Assembly: GCA_016702705.1 (NCBI GenBank)
Contig: JADJDM010000022.1
Coordinates: 80,375-144,374, forward strand
Length of the DNA: 64,000 bases
From: Bacteroidota bacterium
GTDB taxonomy: Bacteria > Bacteroidota > Bacteroidia > B-17B0 > Aurantibacillaceae
Direction of reading: 5' to 3'
Positions 29,601-39,046 of this stretch are shown here, piece after piece. How positions within the stretch are numbered: the stretch's first letter is position 1; every line of letters begins with the position of its first letter. Both the position numbers and the translations under genes were made by a program. The notes under the pieces are model-generated. The model did no database searches. It saw only the letters and a program-made list of their open reading frames with translations, and was not told the DNA's origin.

Positions 29601-32600
29601 ACTGCTGTTGCTGCACATGAATTTAATGTAGCATTTAATGTAATGGTAGATGTTGTAACAGAAGTAACATTTGCGGCAGTAAAACTAGGCGTACCACCTG
29701 TACCACTTGCAACAGATAAACCTGTAGAAGTACTTGAACTTGTCCACGAAACACTTGTTGTTGGCGACGCTGTAAAATTAATAGCAGCAACATTACTATT
29801 ACCACAAACTGTTGTGTTTGTAACTGCACTAATAACAGGCGTTGGATTAACAGTTATTGTAAATGTTTGAGAAGAGCCGGTGCAAGAACCTAAAACAGGT
29901 GTCGCTACAATAGTTCCTGTTTGTGCAGTAGTAACTAAAGGAGATGTATATGTTGCAATATTACCCGAACCTATTGCGCTGGTAATACCAATTCCATTTA
30001 CTCCACTTCCCGAATTACTGTTAACCCAGTTAACCGTTGCAGCAGGTGTGCTAGAAAAATTTGTGGCAGCTATACTCGCTCCCCCACAAACCGTTTGATT
30101 AGAAGGATCTGTTAAAACTGGAGTTGGATTTACTGTTATCGTAAAAGATTGCGCGGTTCCAGAGCAAGTACCAATAGTTGGTGTTGCTGTAATAACTGTT
30201 GTTTGAGTTGCTGTAACCATAGGAGTTGTAAAAGCTCCAATATTTCCTGAACCACTTGCTGATGTTAAACCAACACCAGTAATTCCTGAGTTTGCATTTG
30301 TATTCGTCCAAGCAATACTACCACCAGAAGAAGGGCTGTAAGCAAAAGAAACAGCATTTGTATTTGCTCCGCCACATATAGATTGATTATTAACAGTAGC
30401 AGTAAATTGTGGTGTTGGATTTACTGTAATAGTAAATAATTGTGCCGAACCACTGCAAGAGTTTAATGTTGGTGTTGCTGTTATTGTTCCTGTTTGCGCA
30501 CTCGTAACAACCGGTGCAGTGTAAGTAGCAATATTTCCTGCGCCAATTAATGAAATTCCAATATCCGAATCTGTATTTACCCAAGCTACTGTTGTACCAG
30601 AAATATCAGTTACAAAATTTGTTGCAGCAATTGCAGCTCCTGCACAAACCGTTTGATTTGAAGGGTCAGTTAAAGTAGGAAGTGGTTTTACCGTAACGGT
30701 AACTGTTTGAGCTGGACCAGGGCAACTACCATTAATTGCAGTTGATGTTGGAGTAATAGTATAAATAACATCTTCATTTGTTAATGATGTAACAGTAAGT
30801 GTATTTGATATCGTTCCACTTACAACTGCTGAAGTACTCTCTCCAGTAACATCTGCATTGTTTGCTGCAAGCCAAGAATAGGTAGATGGGATTGAACTTG
30901 TTAATGTTAAACCAACACTTGTTCCGCTACAAATTGCAGCCGGAGCAGTTGAACTCGTCATACTTGGTAATTGATTTACAGTAATTGTTTTTGTTAATGA
31001 TTGACGTTGCCCACACACTCCCGAAACAATACAAGTATAAGTTGTAGTTGTACTTGGCGAAACAGTAATTGCTTGAGTTATTTCTCCACCAGGATACCAC
31101 TCATAAGATGAAGAACCGCTTGGCGCAGTTAAAATTGTACTTGCCCCATTACAAATTGGATTTGCACTTGCAACTATATCAGGAAACTGAACACCTGAGT
31201 TGGCACTGATGGTATAATTACAAACATCGTTTGCGTAACCATCTACCATTAAATAATAATCGTTTCCTACTGTTAATCCCGAAGCAGTAATGGTAAATCC
31301 TGTTGAGTTTTCTCTAAACTGAGAAACTGGAACGAAATTATTACAAGCTGTTGCAGAAAAAATTTGCATTTGAATTCCTCCACTTGGATAACCACCAACA
31401 AAACAATCTCCAACCGTTACATTTAATACTGCTGTTGTTGCACCCGCTGTAAAACGTATCCATGAATTGTTTTCAATATTCACATCAATATCTGGAGATG
31501 AATATGGTCCAGCAATATTTGTAGGTGGGTAATATCCAAAAGGACCAGCAGTATTCGTTCCATCTGTTTGATTAACACCTGCAGCTGTTTCATTGTTACC
31601 ATACATTTGCCCTGCGCCTGTACCTGGTCTATCAGGAGTAAATGCAGCACTTGTAGATGCACTGTAACCATTTAAATCGCAAATATAAAGTGCATTGGCA
31701 CATGCGTCATTTGTGTTTGTAGTAACGCACATTCCAAAATTCCCGAAGTTGGTTGTACCATAACAAAATACTCTAACATATACAGTTGAACCTGGCGTTA
31801 AACCTGTTTGATTTAAGAAGGGTTGTAAATCATTTGAAGAACCTGGGTAGTTATAATCATCTGAACAAGCAAACTGAGTAAGACTTCCACAAGCACCAGA
31901 GTACAAGGCAAAAACCATATCATTTGTTGGACTCGCCAAGCCAGGTTGAATTGTGATTGTAATATTACCTGTTGCTGGAACAGTAATTCTAAACCAAACA
32001 TCTTTTGTTCCAGCTCCAAATCCACCTGATGTAGGTGCTATGTATGTACTTGTTCCTGCATTCCAGTTTTGACATGTTGCAGATGGAGTTCCAGGTGTTG
32101 CAGTTGTTGTTGCACCCGTAGTAGTAAACGGAAGGAAATCACACTCAGTGGTAACTGCGGGCCATTGAATAGCATTACAAGGCTCATCATTTACAGGTGC
32201 AGAAGTTGCAGCACCTACAACACAAATTGTAAATGGGTCACCACCAGTTGAAGAATAATAATCGTAAACTCTTACATAATAAGTTGAACCTGGTGTTAAA
32301 CCAACAGCATTAATTGTTTCGGTACCATCGGTAAAACCGTTATCCATACATTCAAGAGATGTAAGTGAAGCGCATGTTCCAGTATATAATTCTACAACAG
32401 GATCCATAGTTGCAGAAGGGTCAACAGTAATAGTTTGAACTGAGTTAGTTGCAACAAAAGAATACCAAACATCATCATCAGCATTACCTGCACAACCTGT
32501 TGTTGAAAGAGTTGCTCCTACACTTGTTCCTGCAGTAGTTGTACATGAAGTATTAACTGTTAAAGGAGTTGCTCCAGAGCAATTGTTGTTACTTGGAACT

Positions 32601-33049
32601 GGAGGAGGATTTGTTACGCATATTGAAAATGTTGGTGTTGTAGGTGCTCCAGCATAATAATGATAAACACGTAATCTATAAACTTGTCCTATTGTTAAAC
32701 CTGTTGCGTAAATTGTTTCATCGTCACCAGTTAAGCCATTATCCATACAAGAAATTGTTGTTAATGCAGCGCATGTACCCGAAAATAATTGTACCACTGG
32801 ATCAAAACCTGCAGATGCAGTTACTGTTACTTGATGAGAAGTTGCTGATGCCGTAAATTGGTACCATACATCATCATCCGCAGTACCAACACAACCTGGG
32901 ATGGATTGAGTAGCACCCGCCGTTGTTCCTGCCATATTTACACAAGAAGCATTAGGGCTAATTACAGTTGCCGAAGAACAGTCGTTTGACTGAGCATTAA
33001 GTAAATTGGCAAAGAAGACCAAACAAAAAATAAGTACAATTTTGTTCAT
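26633..33049 (-). CDS. Giant T9SS type-B adhesin with Ig/PKD-like repeats (2138 residues)
   Basis: A signal peptide (NLLNAQ) is followed by three cysteine-bearing modules of about 140 residues (about 20-450) with the pattern DDVWYQF...VVQLFSGTC...CMDNG. Then come PKD-like repeats (about 640-1280; PSNQTVCAGA and SFTITVNPTP recur), Ig-like repeats (about 1300-1950; SWTGPN and NNAGIYTV recur), and a C-terminal gliding-motility domain (IPNIFTPNGDGTNDVFSL, YNRWGSLLYEW) for T9SS export. It is a filamentous surface protein; ligand unknown. The intact 6.4-kb frame contrasts with the broken repeat genes at the window end. The upstream small gene (33077) is 27 nt away. Confidence 0.92.
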   Translation of the reverse strand: MNKIVLIFCLVFFANLLNAQSNDCSSATVISPNASCVNMAGTTAGATQSIPGCVGTADDDVWYQFTASATSHQVTVTASAGFDPVVQLFSGTCAALTTISCMDNGLTGDDETIYATGLTIGQVYRLRVYHYYAGAPTTPTFSICVTNPPPVPSNNNCSGATPLTVNTSCTTTAGTSVGATLSTTGCAGNADDDVWYSFVATNSVQTITVDPSATMDPVVELYTGTCASLTSLECMDNGFTDGTETINAVGLTPGSTYYVRVYDYYSSTGGDPFTICVVGAATSAPVNDEPCNAIQWPAVTTECDFLPFTTTGATTTATPGTPSATCQNWNAGTSTYIAPTSGGFGAGTKDVWFRITVPATGNITITIQPGLASPTNDMVFALYSGACGSLTQFACSDDYNYPGSSNDLQPFLNQTGLTPGSTVYVRVFCYGTTNFGNFGMCVTTNTNDACANALYICDLNGYSASTSAAFTPDRPGTGAGQMYGNNETAAGVNQTDGTNTAGPFGYYPPTNIAGPYSSPDIDVNIENNSWIRFTAGATTAVLNVTVGDCFVGGYPSGGIQMQIFSATACNNFVPVSQFRENSTGFTITASGLTVGNDYYLMVDGYANDVCNYTISANSGVQFPDIVASANPICNGASTILTAPSGSSSYEWYPGGEITQAITVSPSTTTTYTCIVSGVCGQRQSLTKTITVNQLPSMTSSTAPAAICSGTSVGLTLTSSIPSTYSWLAANNADVTGESTSAVVSGTISNTLTVTSLTNEDVIYTITPTSTAINGSCPGPAQTVTVTVKPLPTLTDPSNQTVCAGAAIAATNFVTDISGTTVAWVNTDSDIGISLIGAGNIATYTAPVVTSAQTGTITATPTLNSCSGSAQLFTITVNPTPQFTATVNNQSICGGANTNAVSFAYSPSSGGSIAWTNTNANSGITGVGLTSASGSGNIGAFTTPMVTATQTTVITATPTIGTCSGTAQSFTITVNPTPVLTDPSNQTVCGGASIAATNFSSTPAATVNWVNSNSGSGVNGIGITSAIGSGNIATYTSPLVTTAQTGTIVATPVLGSCTGSSQTFTITVNPTPVISAVTNTTVCGNSNVAAINFTASPTTSVSWTSSSTSTGLSVASGTGGTPSFTAANVTSVTTSTITLNATLNSCAATAVPYTITVNPLPRVTGAPTVTQSACGLSTGALNNIAVTGTGALTYVWTNSTPVVVGGNSNSITNQPAGSYNVTVTDNFNCPVTFGPYSITNPGAPAAPTVSANDNTLCVGQLLNLTGTSSATSFSWTGPNSSSSTSSLSIGAVTLADAGTYTLTVTESNCTSSNTINITVNANPTAAATSSNPAYCTGSAINLFGSGGTSYSWTGPNTYSSTDQNPTITGSTIAADGTYSLTVTDANGCTAQSTVAIDVNQTPSDPLTTGSSSAICEGETINLFASSTNATSYGWVGPNVFISADQNPTITNASANNAGIYTVIATGSGCNSNPVLVNVVVNPNPNATLGVSANPLCSGQDVTLTASGASNIVWDYLNTVGGTLQINNVQVSNAGYYAVEITDGVTGCSDRDSILLTVNQTPEQPILAVAADTVLCEGEDLALIVTSTGATTFTWTGPNGFTATTANADINNVVNVNGGVYTVTASTAFCSSIVRDVTVVVNDTSTAYASAAATTICSGNTISLVGVVGTGSEWTGPNGFTSTNANETITNATTAASGLYTYTSINNPGDCRHSATVNILVNETPVLDPLQASDDSLCEGENLILTASSANGTIYSWTGPNGYTSTNAAPQINAVVGSNSGTYTVTVSNGLCTSNAATISIVVNDTATAYASAAATTLCSGNNIVLNGQGGNSSLWTGPNGFTSTNQNETITNASTLASGTYTYSAINNPGNCTHTASVTILVNETPADASVLGASTCTGASLNLTASATGTVTWYSDSTLTNLVNTGNTYSPALATNTVDTFYVVVANNGCTSNVQSVIASNYNIVAAISASPDSGSVPLPVVFTNNSIGVDSADTYQWIYNGTTFSTTQHAANEFQQGGSFNVMMIATDNQSGCKDTAYVTIFVDDEIRVIIPNIFTPNGDGTNDVFSLDIKGAKEAKGSIYNRWGSLLYEWDAINSTWDGKLTNGELVSDGVYFYIIKIVGYNGDKLDVPGNVTIVK

Positions 33050-33076
33050 ATTGATTCTAATAAATTAAATAAATGA

Positions 33077-33451
33077 TTATTTTTTTTCCTCTACAGCTTT
33101 TATTTCAAGTGTACCAGGAGTTAAATTGTTTTGAAGCAAGATTTGTTTCATCTTAGCTGTTTCAAAATCAATTCTTTCTTCGCTTCCTTTGCTTTCTATA
33201 GCCACCGTCAAAATTACTTGCCCCGCTGCACGCTCAGGCTTATATTTTGTTTTAACGGTTTCTACATACTTAATGGAAGCCATTTGTTGCTCAATTACAC
33301 TCATCTGCTGTTCGCTTTGAACACCAGTAAATGAATAGAAATAAAGAGTACGAGTAGTCTTTACTGCGTGGTTTTTGTTATTTTGAGACTGAGCTCCTAG
33401 AGAAAAAAAAACCAAGAAAATAAAAGAGAATAAAACTTTTGCCATTTTCAT
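33077..33451 (-). CDS. Small exported protein of unknown function
   Basis: About 124 residues with a signal peptide (SLGAQSQ). The mature part has the secondary-structure rhythm of ferredoxin-like domains (SFTGVQSEQQMSVIEQQMAS, then KYVETVKTKY), reminiscent of heavy-metal-associated folds but without the CxxC ligand. I start at the ATG at 33451 (a second is at 33445); the upstream TTG lies in the promoter. The giant adhesin follows by 27 nt. Confidence 0.65.
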   Translation of the reverse strand: MKMAKVLFSFIFLVFFSLGAQSQNNKNHAVKTTRTLYFYSFTGVQSEQQMSVIEQQMASIKYVETVKTKYKPERAAGQVILTVAIESKGSEERIDFETAKMKQILLQNNLTPGTLEIKAVEEKK

Positions 33452-33463
33452 TCTGTTAGAAAA

Positions 33464-33471
33464 CAAAAATA
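33464..33471 (-). promoter_or_regulatory. -7 promoter box of the 33077-33049 transcription unit
   Basis: TATTTTTG on the minus strand, 12 nt upstream of the ATG at 33451. Confidence 0.5.
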
Positions 33472-33587
33472 ACCTTTTTCATCTTATTTCCTATTAAATT
33501 GAGGATAAATTATTTGTCTAAACCAGTTTAGCAAATGTTAAATTTTTGGTCAAATTATATCTGAGTATATAAACGAATAAGTGGGTA

Positions 33588-34571
33588 TTAATGCTCGCGA
33601 CCCATAAGAGCTTCTGCAAAATGAAGAAGGTTAGCCTTTTTATCTGAATCGCAGGAAATCCATTCCAGATTTTTTAATGCTGATTCATAATGCCTGTTAA
33701 CTTCAGCTTCACTAAGTTCAAAAATTCCAAGCTGATTATATATTGATTTTACTGCGCTAACTTTTTCGTTTTTATCGAAATCAGTTTTTGAAATCCAATT
33801 ATCCAATTCCATTCGTTGACTTGTATTTGCCAACTCTAAACTCTTCAATAATAAAAATGTTTTTTTGTTTGAGATGATGTCTCCCCCACTCTGCTTTCCA
33901 ACCTTATCGGTATTTCCATACACATCCAAAATATCATCTTTTAATTGGAAAGCTATTCCGATTTCTTTCCCAAAATTGTAAATATGTTCTTGTGTTTCTA
34001 AATCTGCTCCTGCAATAATTGCTCCCATTTGCAAGCTACAACCTAATAAAACAGCTGTTTTTAGAGTAATCATATTTACATACGAATCGATTGAAACCTC
34101 ATTCATGGTTTCAAAATTCATATCTAATTGCTGGCCTTCACACACCTCAATAGCTGTTTGATTAAACAATGCCAATAGTTGTGGTAAATGTTCGGGCTTA
34201 CACTTTGCAAGTTCTTTGTAAGCCATTACAAGCATGGCATCGCCACTTAAAATTCCAATATTATGATTCCATTTTTCATGAACAGTTGCTTTGCCTCTGC
34301 GTAATGGAGCATTATCCATAATATCATCGTGAATCAATGAGAAATTATGAAACAATTCAACGGTATTAGCTGCATGAATAGCTTCATGAATATCCCCATT
34401 AAATAAATCGCAACCAATAAGTGTAAGTAAAGGACGAATTCTTTTACCTCCAAGTGCTAAAATGTATTGTTGCGGCTCATATAATTCTGCGGGCTTCTTA
34501 TTTAAATCTTCGTTTAATTCAACAAGCGATTTTTGAAGTATTCCTATTAAAGCTTGGTAAGCCGACGTCAT
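33588..34571 (-). CDS. Polyprenyl diphosphate synthase
   Basis: Trans-prenyl synthases condense isopentenyl diphosphate with allylic diphosphates to make quinone or carrier-lipid precursors. The 327-residue product has both Asp-rich motifs: DDIMD at 82-86 and KDDILD near 211, plus GGKRIRP. Chain length cannot be fixed; the small residues before the first motif suggest more than C15. It starts 10 nt after the repaired stop of rfbA. Confidence 0.9.
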   Translation of the reverse strand: MTSAYQALIGILQKSLVELNEDLNKKPAELYEPQQYILALGGKRIRPLLTLIGCDLFNGDIHEAIHAANTVELFHNFSLIHDDIMDNAPLRRGKATVHEKWNHNIGILSGDAMLVMAYKELAKCKPEHLPQLLALFNQTAIEVCEGQQLDMNFETMNEVSIDSYVNMITLKTAVLLGCSLQMGAIIAGADLETQEHIYNFGKEIGIAFQLKDDILDVYGNTDKVGKQSGGDIISNKKTFLLLKSLELANTSQRMELDNWISKTDFDKNEKVSAVKSIYNQLGIFELSEAEVNRHYESALKNLEWISCDSDKKANLLHFAEALMGREH

Positions 34572-34581
34572 AATCTAAAAA

Positions 34582-35446
34582 TTATTCTCCAATTAGTTTT
34601 AACAAGTAATCTCCGTAGCCACTTTTGGTAAGCGGTAAAGCTACTTTTTTCAATTGTTCTTTATCAATGAATCCCATTTTAAAAGCAACTTCTTCTATAC
34701 AACCTATTTTAAGTCCTTGGCGTTCTTCAATAACTTGAACAAATTGCCCCGCTTGCATTAAAGAAGCAAAAAGTGCCCGTATCTAACCAAGCAGTTCCTC
34801 TATCTAAAATACTCACACTTAATTTTTCTTGACGAAGGTATTCTTTGTTTACATCGGTAATTTCGTACTCACCACGTGGACTTGGTTTTAAATTTTTTGC
34901 AATTTCAACTACGCTGTTATCGTAAAAATATAATCCTGGAACTGCGTAATTCGATTTTGGTTTGGCTGGTTTTTCTTCAATTGACAGTACTTTGTTGTGC
35001 TCATCAAAATCAACCACACCATAGCGCTCAGGGTCGCTAACGTGATAAGCAAAAACAATTCCACCACTTGGGTCGTTTAGTTTTTGAAGCATGCGCCCCA
35101 TACCAACACCATAAAATATATTGTCGCCTAATATTAAAGCAACCTTATCATTACCAATAAATTTTTCGCCAATTACAAAAGCTTGTGCTAATCCATTAGG
35201 AACTTCTTGCACAGCGTAAGTAAACTTACATCCCAAAGATGAGCCATCGCCTAACAAACGTTCGAAGTTTGGCAAATCATGCGGAGTAGAAATAATAAGA
35301 ATTTCACGAATACCCGACATCATTAGTACCGACAATGGATAATAAATCATTGGCTTATCGTAAACAGGCATCATTTGTTTACTTGTTGCTAAGGTAAGTG
35401 GGTGTAAACGAGTACCTGATCCACCAGCTAAAATAATTCCCTTCAT
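34582..35446 (-). CDS. rfbA: Glucose-1-phosphate thymidylyltransferase (one frameshift)
   Basis: RfbA makes dTDP-glucose, the first step towards dTDP-rhamnose for surface polysaccharide. The product has the signature GGSGTRLHPLT, the KPMIYYPLS segment and GDNIFYG. One surplus base in the run 34768-34772 derails the frame after WLDTGTF. Removing it restores the family C-terminus (LMQAGQFVQVIEERQG to YGDYLLKLIGE), giving 287 residues, the normal length. No other rfb gene is in the window. Confidence 0.92.
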
Positions 35447-35550
35447 ATTTGTAAATTTCTTAGAACGTGAAAATAATTAAAATTCCTGAAACCAAACTAC
35501 TATTTTTTTGATTTGGTAACACATTTTGTATTTTATATTCAGCTTATGTA

Positions 35551-35558
35551 TATCTTTG
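35551..35558 (+). promoter_or_regulatory. -7 promoter box of the antiporter gene
   Basis: TATCTTTG, an exact consensus match, six bases before the ATG at 35565. It selects that ATG over the upstream TTG at 35526. Confidence 0.6.
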
Positions 35559-35564
35559 CTTTGC

Positions 35565-37718
35565 ATGGCAGAAAGCTTACAAAATGTGATAGATTGGGTG
35601 AAAGAATTTTTAAAAGGGCAAATTCCTTTTACTAATCCTGTTTTGATTTTATCGGTTGTGTTGCTTATTATTTTGTTTTCTCCCTTAATTTTTAAACGTT
35701 TTCGAATTCCAGGCATTATTGGATTAATATTAGCGGGTGTTATTATTGGTCCAAACACTTTTCATTTAATCGAAAAAACCACCAGTTTTGATTTATTTAG
35801 TAAAACTGGGCTTTTGTACATTATGTTTTTGGCAGGTTTAGAAATAGACATGCAAGAGTTTAAACAAAACCGCTCTAAAAGTGTTGTATTTGGGGCTTTA
35901 ACTTTTTTCATTCCAATTATAATCGGATTTTTTGTTTGTTTTTATATTTTCGAATTTCAATTTTGGGCTGCATTGCTACTTGCAAGTATGTTCTCAACTC
36001 ATACATTACTTAGCTATCCAATTGTTAGCAGCATGGGCGTTGTAAAAAACCGTGCTGTGCAACTTACATTTGGAGGAACTATTATAACTGATACCGCAGT
36101 ATTAATTTTATTAGGTATCATAACTAATGTGGTGAAAAATGAAATCAATGCAATCTTTTGGTTTAAAACAATTGTTTTCCTTTCTGCCTTAGTAGTTGGT
36201 ACACTTTATTTATTGCCCCGCATTACGCGTTGGTTTTTTAGAAATTTAGAAGGGCAAGGAAGTTCGCAATACATTTATGTGTTAGCGGTGGTTTTTTTAT
36301 CAGCCTTTGCATCCGAGCTTGCCGGCGTAGAACCCATTATTGGCGCATTTTTAGCGGGATTAGCATTAAATAAAGTTATACCACATAACTCGGTTTTAAT
36401 GAATAGAGTTGTGTTTATTGGTAATACATTATTTATTCCATTCTTCTTGATTAGTGCTGGAATGCTTGTTGATTTACGCTTGTTTTTTAGTGGAAGTGGA
36501 GCATTAATTTTTGCAAGAATATTAAGCGGTGTAGCCTTACTTACAAAATATTTTGCTGCCCGCATTACTGGTTGGATTTACAAATTTAGCAGAACAGAAA
36601 CCAATATCATATTTGGATTAAGTGCCTCACATGCTGCAGCTACATTGGCTGTTATTAAAGTTGGGTTTGATATTGGATTGTTTGATAAAGGTGTAATTAA
36701 CGGAACAATTATTTTGATTTTAATTACTTGCTTAGCAAGTTCGTTTGTTACTGAAAGAGCTGCGCGTAAGTTAGCCATTGCAGAAAAAGATACTGACACT
36801 AAAACTGAAAAAAGACCCGAAAGAATTCTCATTCCAATAACAAACAATGAAGGTATTAATAGAGTTATGGATTTGGCAATGCTGATTAAGAATCAGAAGT
36901 CGAATGAATCACTTTTTCCACTTTCTATTGTAGAGGATGATTCGGAAGCAGATGAAAAACTAAGCAGCTCCAAAAAAATAATTGATACGATTATAGAACA
37001 AACAGCCGCATTAGATAAGAAAGTTGAAATATTAAAAAAAGTAGATTTAAATATTGTTGATGGTATAGTAAGAACCGCTCGCGCATACGCAATTACAGAC
37101 ATTGTACTTGCTTATCAAACACATGCTAATTCATCAAATTTCATATTTGGTTCAAAGGCAGATCAACTCGTTGCTAAAGCAGATCAGCTCATTATTGTGT
37201 CAAAAATTTTGCAACCATTTAATTCGTTTAAAAATGTAATTGTTGTTTTAACACCTAATGCCGAATTAGAAAAGAATTTTAAACGTACCTGCTTAAAAAT
37301 AAACCGAATTTTAAAACAAGTTGGAAACAACGCAATTGTTTACGGAGAAGAAAAAACAGTTGTTCAATTTCAACTCATGATTAATGATAAGAATGTTGAC
37401 ATGTACAAATATGTTACATTAGAAAACTTTGAACAAACCGATTTCATACAAAACCATCACAATAATGATGAATTGTATCTTATCTTAAACTCACGTAAAC
37501 AAACCGTTTCATACGATTACCATATTGATAACCTATCAAAGGAGCTACATAAAAACTACGAGTACTGCAGTTTTATGGTAATGTATCCTGAGAACACTGA
37601 TTTTACATTAAGTGGCAATCAATACAACGATGTAAGTACAGTTACAGTGCAGGAAAACCTTGACAAGATTATTAAAGTGAAGGATAAGATTAAAGGCATA
37701 TTTAAGAAAGAATCTTAA
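35565..37718 (+). CDS. Kef-type (CPA2) cation:proton antiporter with C-terminal UspA-like region
   Basis: CPA2 transporters exchange K+ or Na+ for protons across the inner membrane. The 717-residue product has about twelve membrane segments in residues 20-400, with the discontinuous helix motifs PGIIGLILAGVIIGP and ELAGVEPIIGAFLAGL. The cytosolic tail (about 410-700) has no NAD-binding Rossmann signature and instead resembles tandem universal-stress-protein folds (RILIPITNNEG, VDGIVRTARAYAITDIVLAY). Ion preference is unknown. Confidence 0.88.
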   Translation: MAESLQNVIDWVKEFLKGQIPFTNPVLILSVVLLIILFSPLIFKRFRIPGIIGLILAGVIIGPNTFHLIEKTTSFDLFSKTGLLYIMFLAGLEIDMQEFKQNRSKSVVFGALTFFIPIIIGFFVCFYIFEFQFWAALLLASMFSTHTLLSYPIVSSMGVVKNRAVQLTFGGTIITDTAVLILLGIITNVVKNEINAIFWFKTIVFLSALVVGTLYLLPRITRWFFRNLEGQGSSQYIYVLAVVFLSAFASELAGVEPIIGAFLAGLALNKVIPHNSVLMNRVVFIGNTLFIPFFLISAGMLVDLRLFFSGSGALIFARILSGVALLTKYFAARITGWIYKFSRTETNIIFGLSASHAAATLAVIKVGFDIGLFDKGVINGTIILILITCLASSFVTERAARKLAIAEKDTDTKTEKRPERILIPITNNEGINRVMDLAMLIKNQKSNESLFPLSIVEDDSEADEKLSSSKKIIDTIIEQTAALDKKVEILKKVDLNIVDGIVRTARAYAITDIVLAYQTHANSSNFIFGSKADQLVAKADQLIIVSKILQPFNSFKNVIVVLTPNAELEKNFKRTCLKINRILKQVGNNAIVYGEEKTVVQFQLMINDKNVDMYKYVTLENFEQTDFIQNHHNNDELYLILNSRKQTVSYDYHIDNLSKELHKNYEYCSFMVMYPENTDFTLSGNQYNDVSTVTVQENLDKIIKVKDKIKGIFKKES

Positions 37719-37733
37719 TTCAAACTACATAAA

Positions 37734-37770
37734 AACACAAAAGTCGGATAGAGGCTCCGACTTTTGTGTT
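37734..37770. terminator. Terminator after the antiporter gene
   Basis: A perfect 15-bp stem (AACACAAAAGTCGGA / TCCGACTTTTGTGTT) with a 7-nt loop, 16 nt after the stop. Confidence 0.85.
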
Positions 37771-38264
37771 ACAATTCTTCATAGCAATAAGCAAACCGTA
37801 TCCAATTTCAGCTAAAGCTTTCCATCTCGGTGCGTGGGTAATAAATGCCTCTTTTCTACATTAGTAAAAGTACGCGTGCAGTATTACCAAAGCATGAAGA
37901 CAAGGTTAAGGCAAGGTTTTGCAAGGCTTTTGTTACAAACAGGATATGAAAACACTAATACATTTTGTTGAAAGCTTGTTGATGAAGAATGCATGAGAAC
38001 AATCTTGATTTTGATTTTTATTTACCAATTGTCTGTAAAACAAAAAAGTCCCCCGAGTACTCGGGGGACTTGAATTGCTTGATTTAAGCGGGCTCAAATT
38101 TACCCAGTTCGAACCAAATAACCAACGAAAACCCTGAAAAATCGAAAGATGCTGAAATTCAGCGATTTTTAGCCGATTTACGGGCTATAAGTCATTTCTG
38201 TAAGGTGTTTAGGGTTGGTCAGAAATGAAGGCTGTTATCGTATTTTACGCTAAATTTAGCGTAA
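37771..38264. repeat. Gene-free, palindrome-rich stretch
   Basis: No gene is recognised. Three palindromes stand out: a perfect 26-nt palindrome at 38046-38071 (arm AAGTCCCCCGAGT), a short one around 38153 (GCTGAAATTCAGC), and a perfect 22-nt palindrome at 38244-38265 (arm TTTACGCTAAA). GC content of the first is far above its surroundings. The stretch separates housekeeping genes from the nitrosative-stress locus and may be an old integration or rearrangement scar. Confidence 0.5.
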
Positions 38265-38567
38265 ATCAATAGGGAAAAGCGTGTCCTCAAAAATTGCAAT
38301 GGTATTTATGAAATTAAAGGAAACAGGCCTAGCGTCTTCCAAAAACTCTACTTTACACATCTACCCAATGAGAAGTTTTTATGCACTAATGAAGATCTTG
38401 AAATAATAACTTGCAAGCAGTTACGGAATATGAAGGCATTAGGTCATCAAATTCAACTAATTGAGAAACGGAATGAACTACTAGTTAAATATTGCCAAAA
38501 ACTTATTGAAGAACTTAGTGTTCAACTTTCATTAATGGGTTATAAATTATCTAAATTAAAATTCTAA
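38265..38567 (+). pseudogene. Unassigned open frame without a start, possible gene remnant
   Basis: An open frame of about 100 codons runs from just after the 38244-38265 palindrome to a TAA at 38565. It has protein-like composition (YFTHLPNEKF, then LEIITCKQLRNMKALG and a coiled C-terminal part LIEKRNELLVKY) but no ATG until deep inside. I do not recognise a family. It converges on the hemerythrin gene 6 nt away. Confidence 0.35.
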
Positions 38568-38573
38568 ACCGCA

Positions 38574-39041
38574 TTATTTCCAAAATTCATCTCCCCAATC
38601 TTCATAAGTACTGTCTTCAGAATGAATTTCCATAATGAGCTGTAGTTCTTTTTCATTTGCGATTGTTTCTATTGCAGGAAACAATACTCTTTCTTCGAAA
38701 CGAATATGTTTCTCAAGTTCCTCTTCAAGCAGACTTAGAGATTTTTCAATATCCGTTGTGTCTTCAAAGAGCCGTTTTAATCTTCGATGGTCCGTTAGTG
38801 CCTTTTTGACCAACTCATGTTCATTGCCCAATAGTGGAAAAACGAACTCTTCTTCTATATTAAAATGGGTTGACAAACTGTTCTTGAAAAACCAATCTGA
38901 ATATTTTTTTATCCTATCGATATCAATACCTTTCTTTAGCCCTGTTCTTATTTTCCAACATAGCAGTAAGCCATGATGATGTTCACGACTTAGGGGTTGT
39001 AAAGCAATGCTTCTTTTAATTGGTACTGTTTTCATTATCAT
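38574..39041 (-). CDS. Hemerythrin-domain protein
   Basis: Hemerythrin domains bind a di-iron site that takes O2 or NO. The 155-residue product shows the helix-bundle ligands in order: LSREHHHGLLL, HFNIEEEFVFP, DHRRLKRLF and LEKHIRFEERVLFP. Two starts are possible (39041 and 39035). It is last in a same-strand run with ferredoxin and cupin genes, 5 nt after the cupin. A role in binding NO or oxygen is likely from the RIC and haemoglobin neighbours. Confidence 0.88.
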   Translation of the reverse strand: MIMKTVPIKRSIALQPLSREHHHGLLLCWKIRTGLKKGIDIDRIKKYSDWFFKNSLSTHFNIEEEFVFPLLGNEHELVKKALTDHRRLKRLFEDTTDIEKSLSLLEEELEKHIRFEERVLFPAIETIANEKELQLIMEIHSEDSTYEDWGDEFWK

Positions 39042-39046
39042 TAGTT

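Noticed and set aside
29502..29870. A 122-codon plus-strand frame rich in Val/Pro/Leu inside the giant adhesin gene
   Set aside because: It is antisense to a regular Ig/PKD repeat, whose periodic codons keep the opposite strand open; no start context or promoter is present.
38092..38120. A GTTCGAACC word resembling a tRNA T-arm
   Set aside because: No anticodon or acceptor stem could be built around it.
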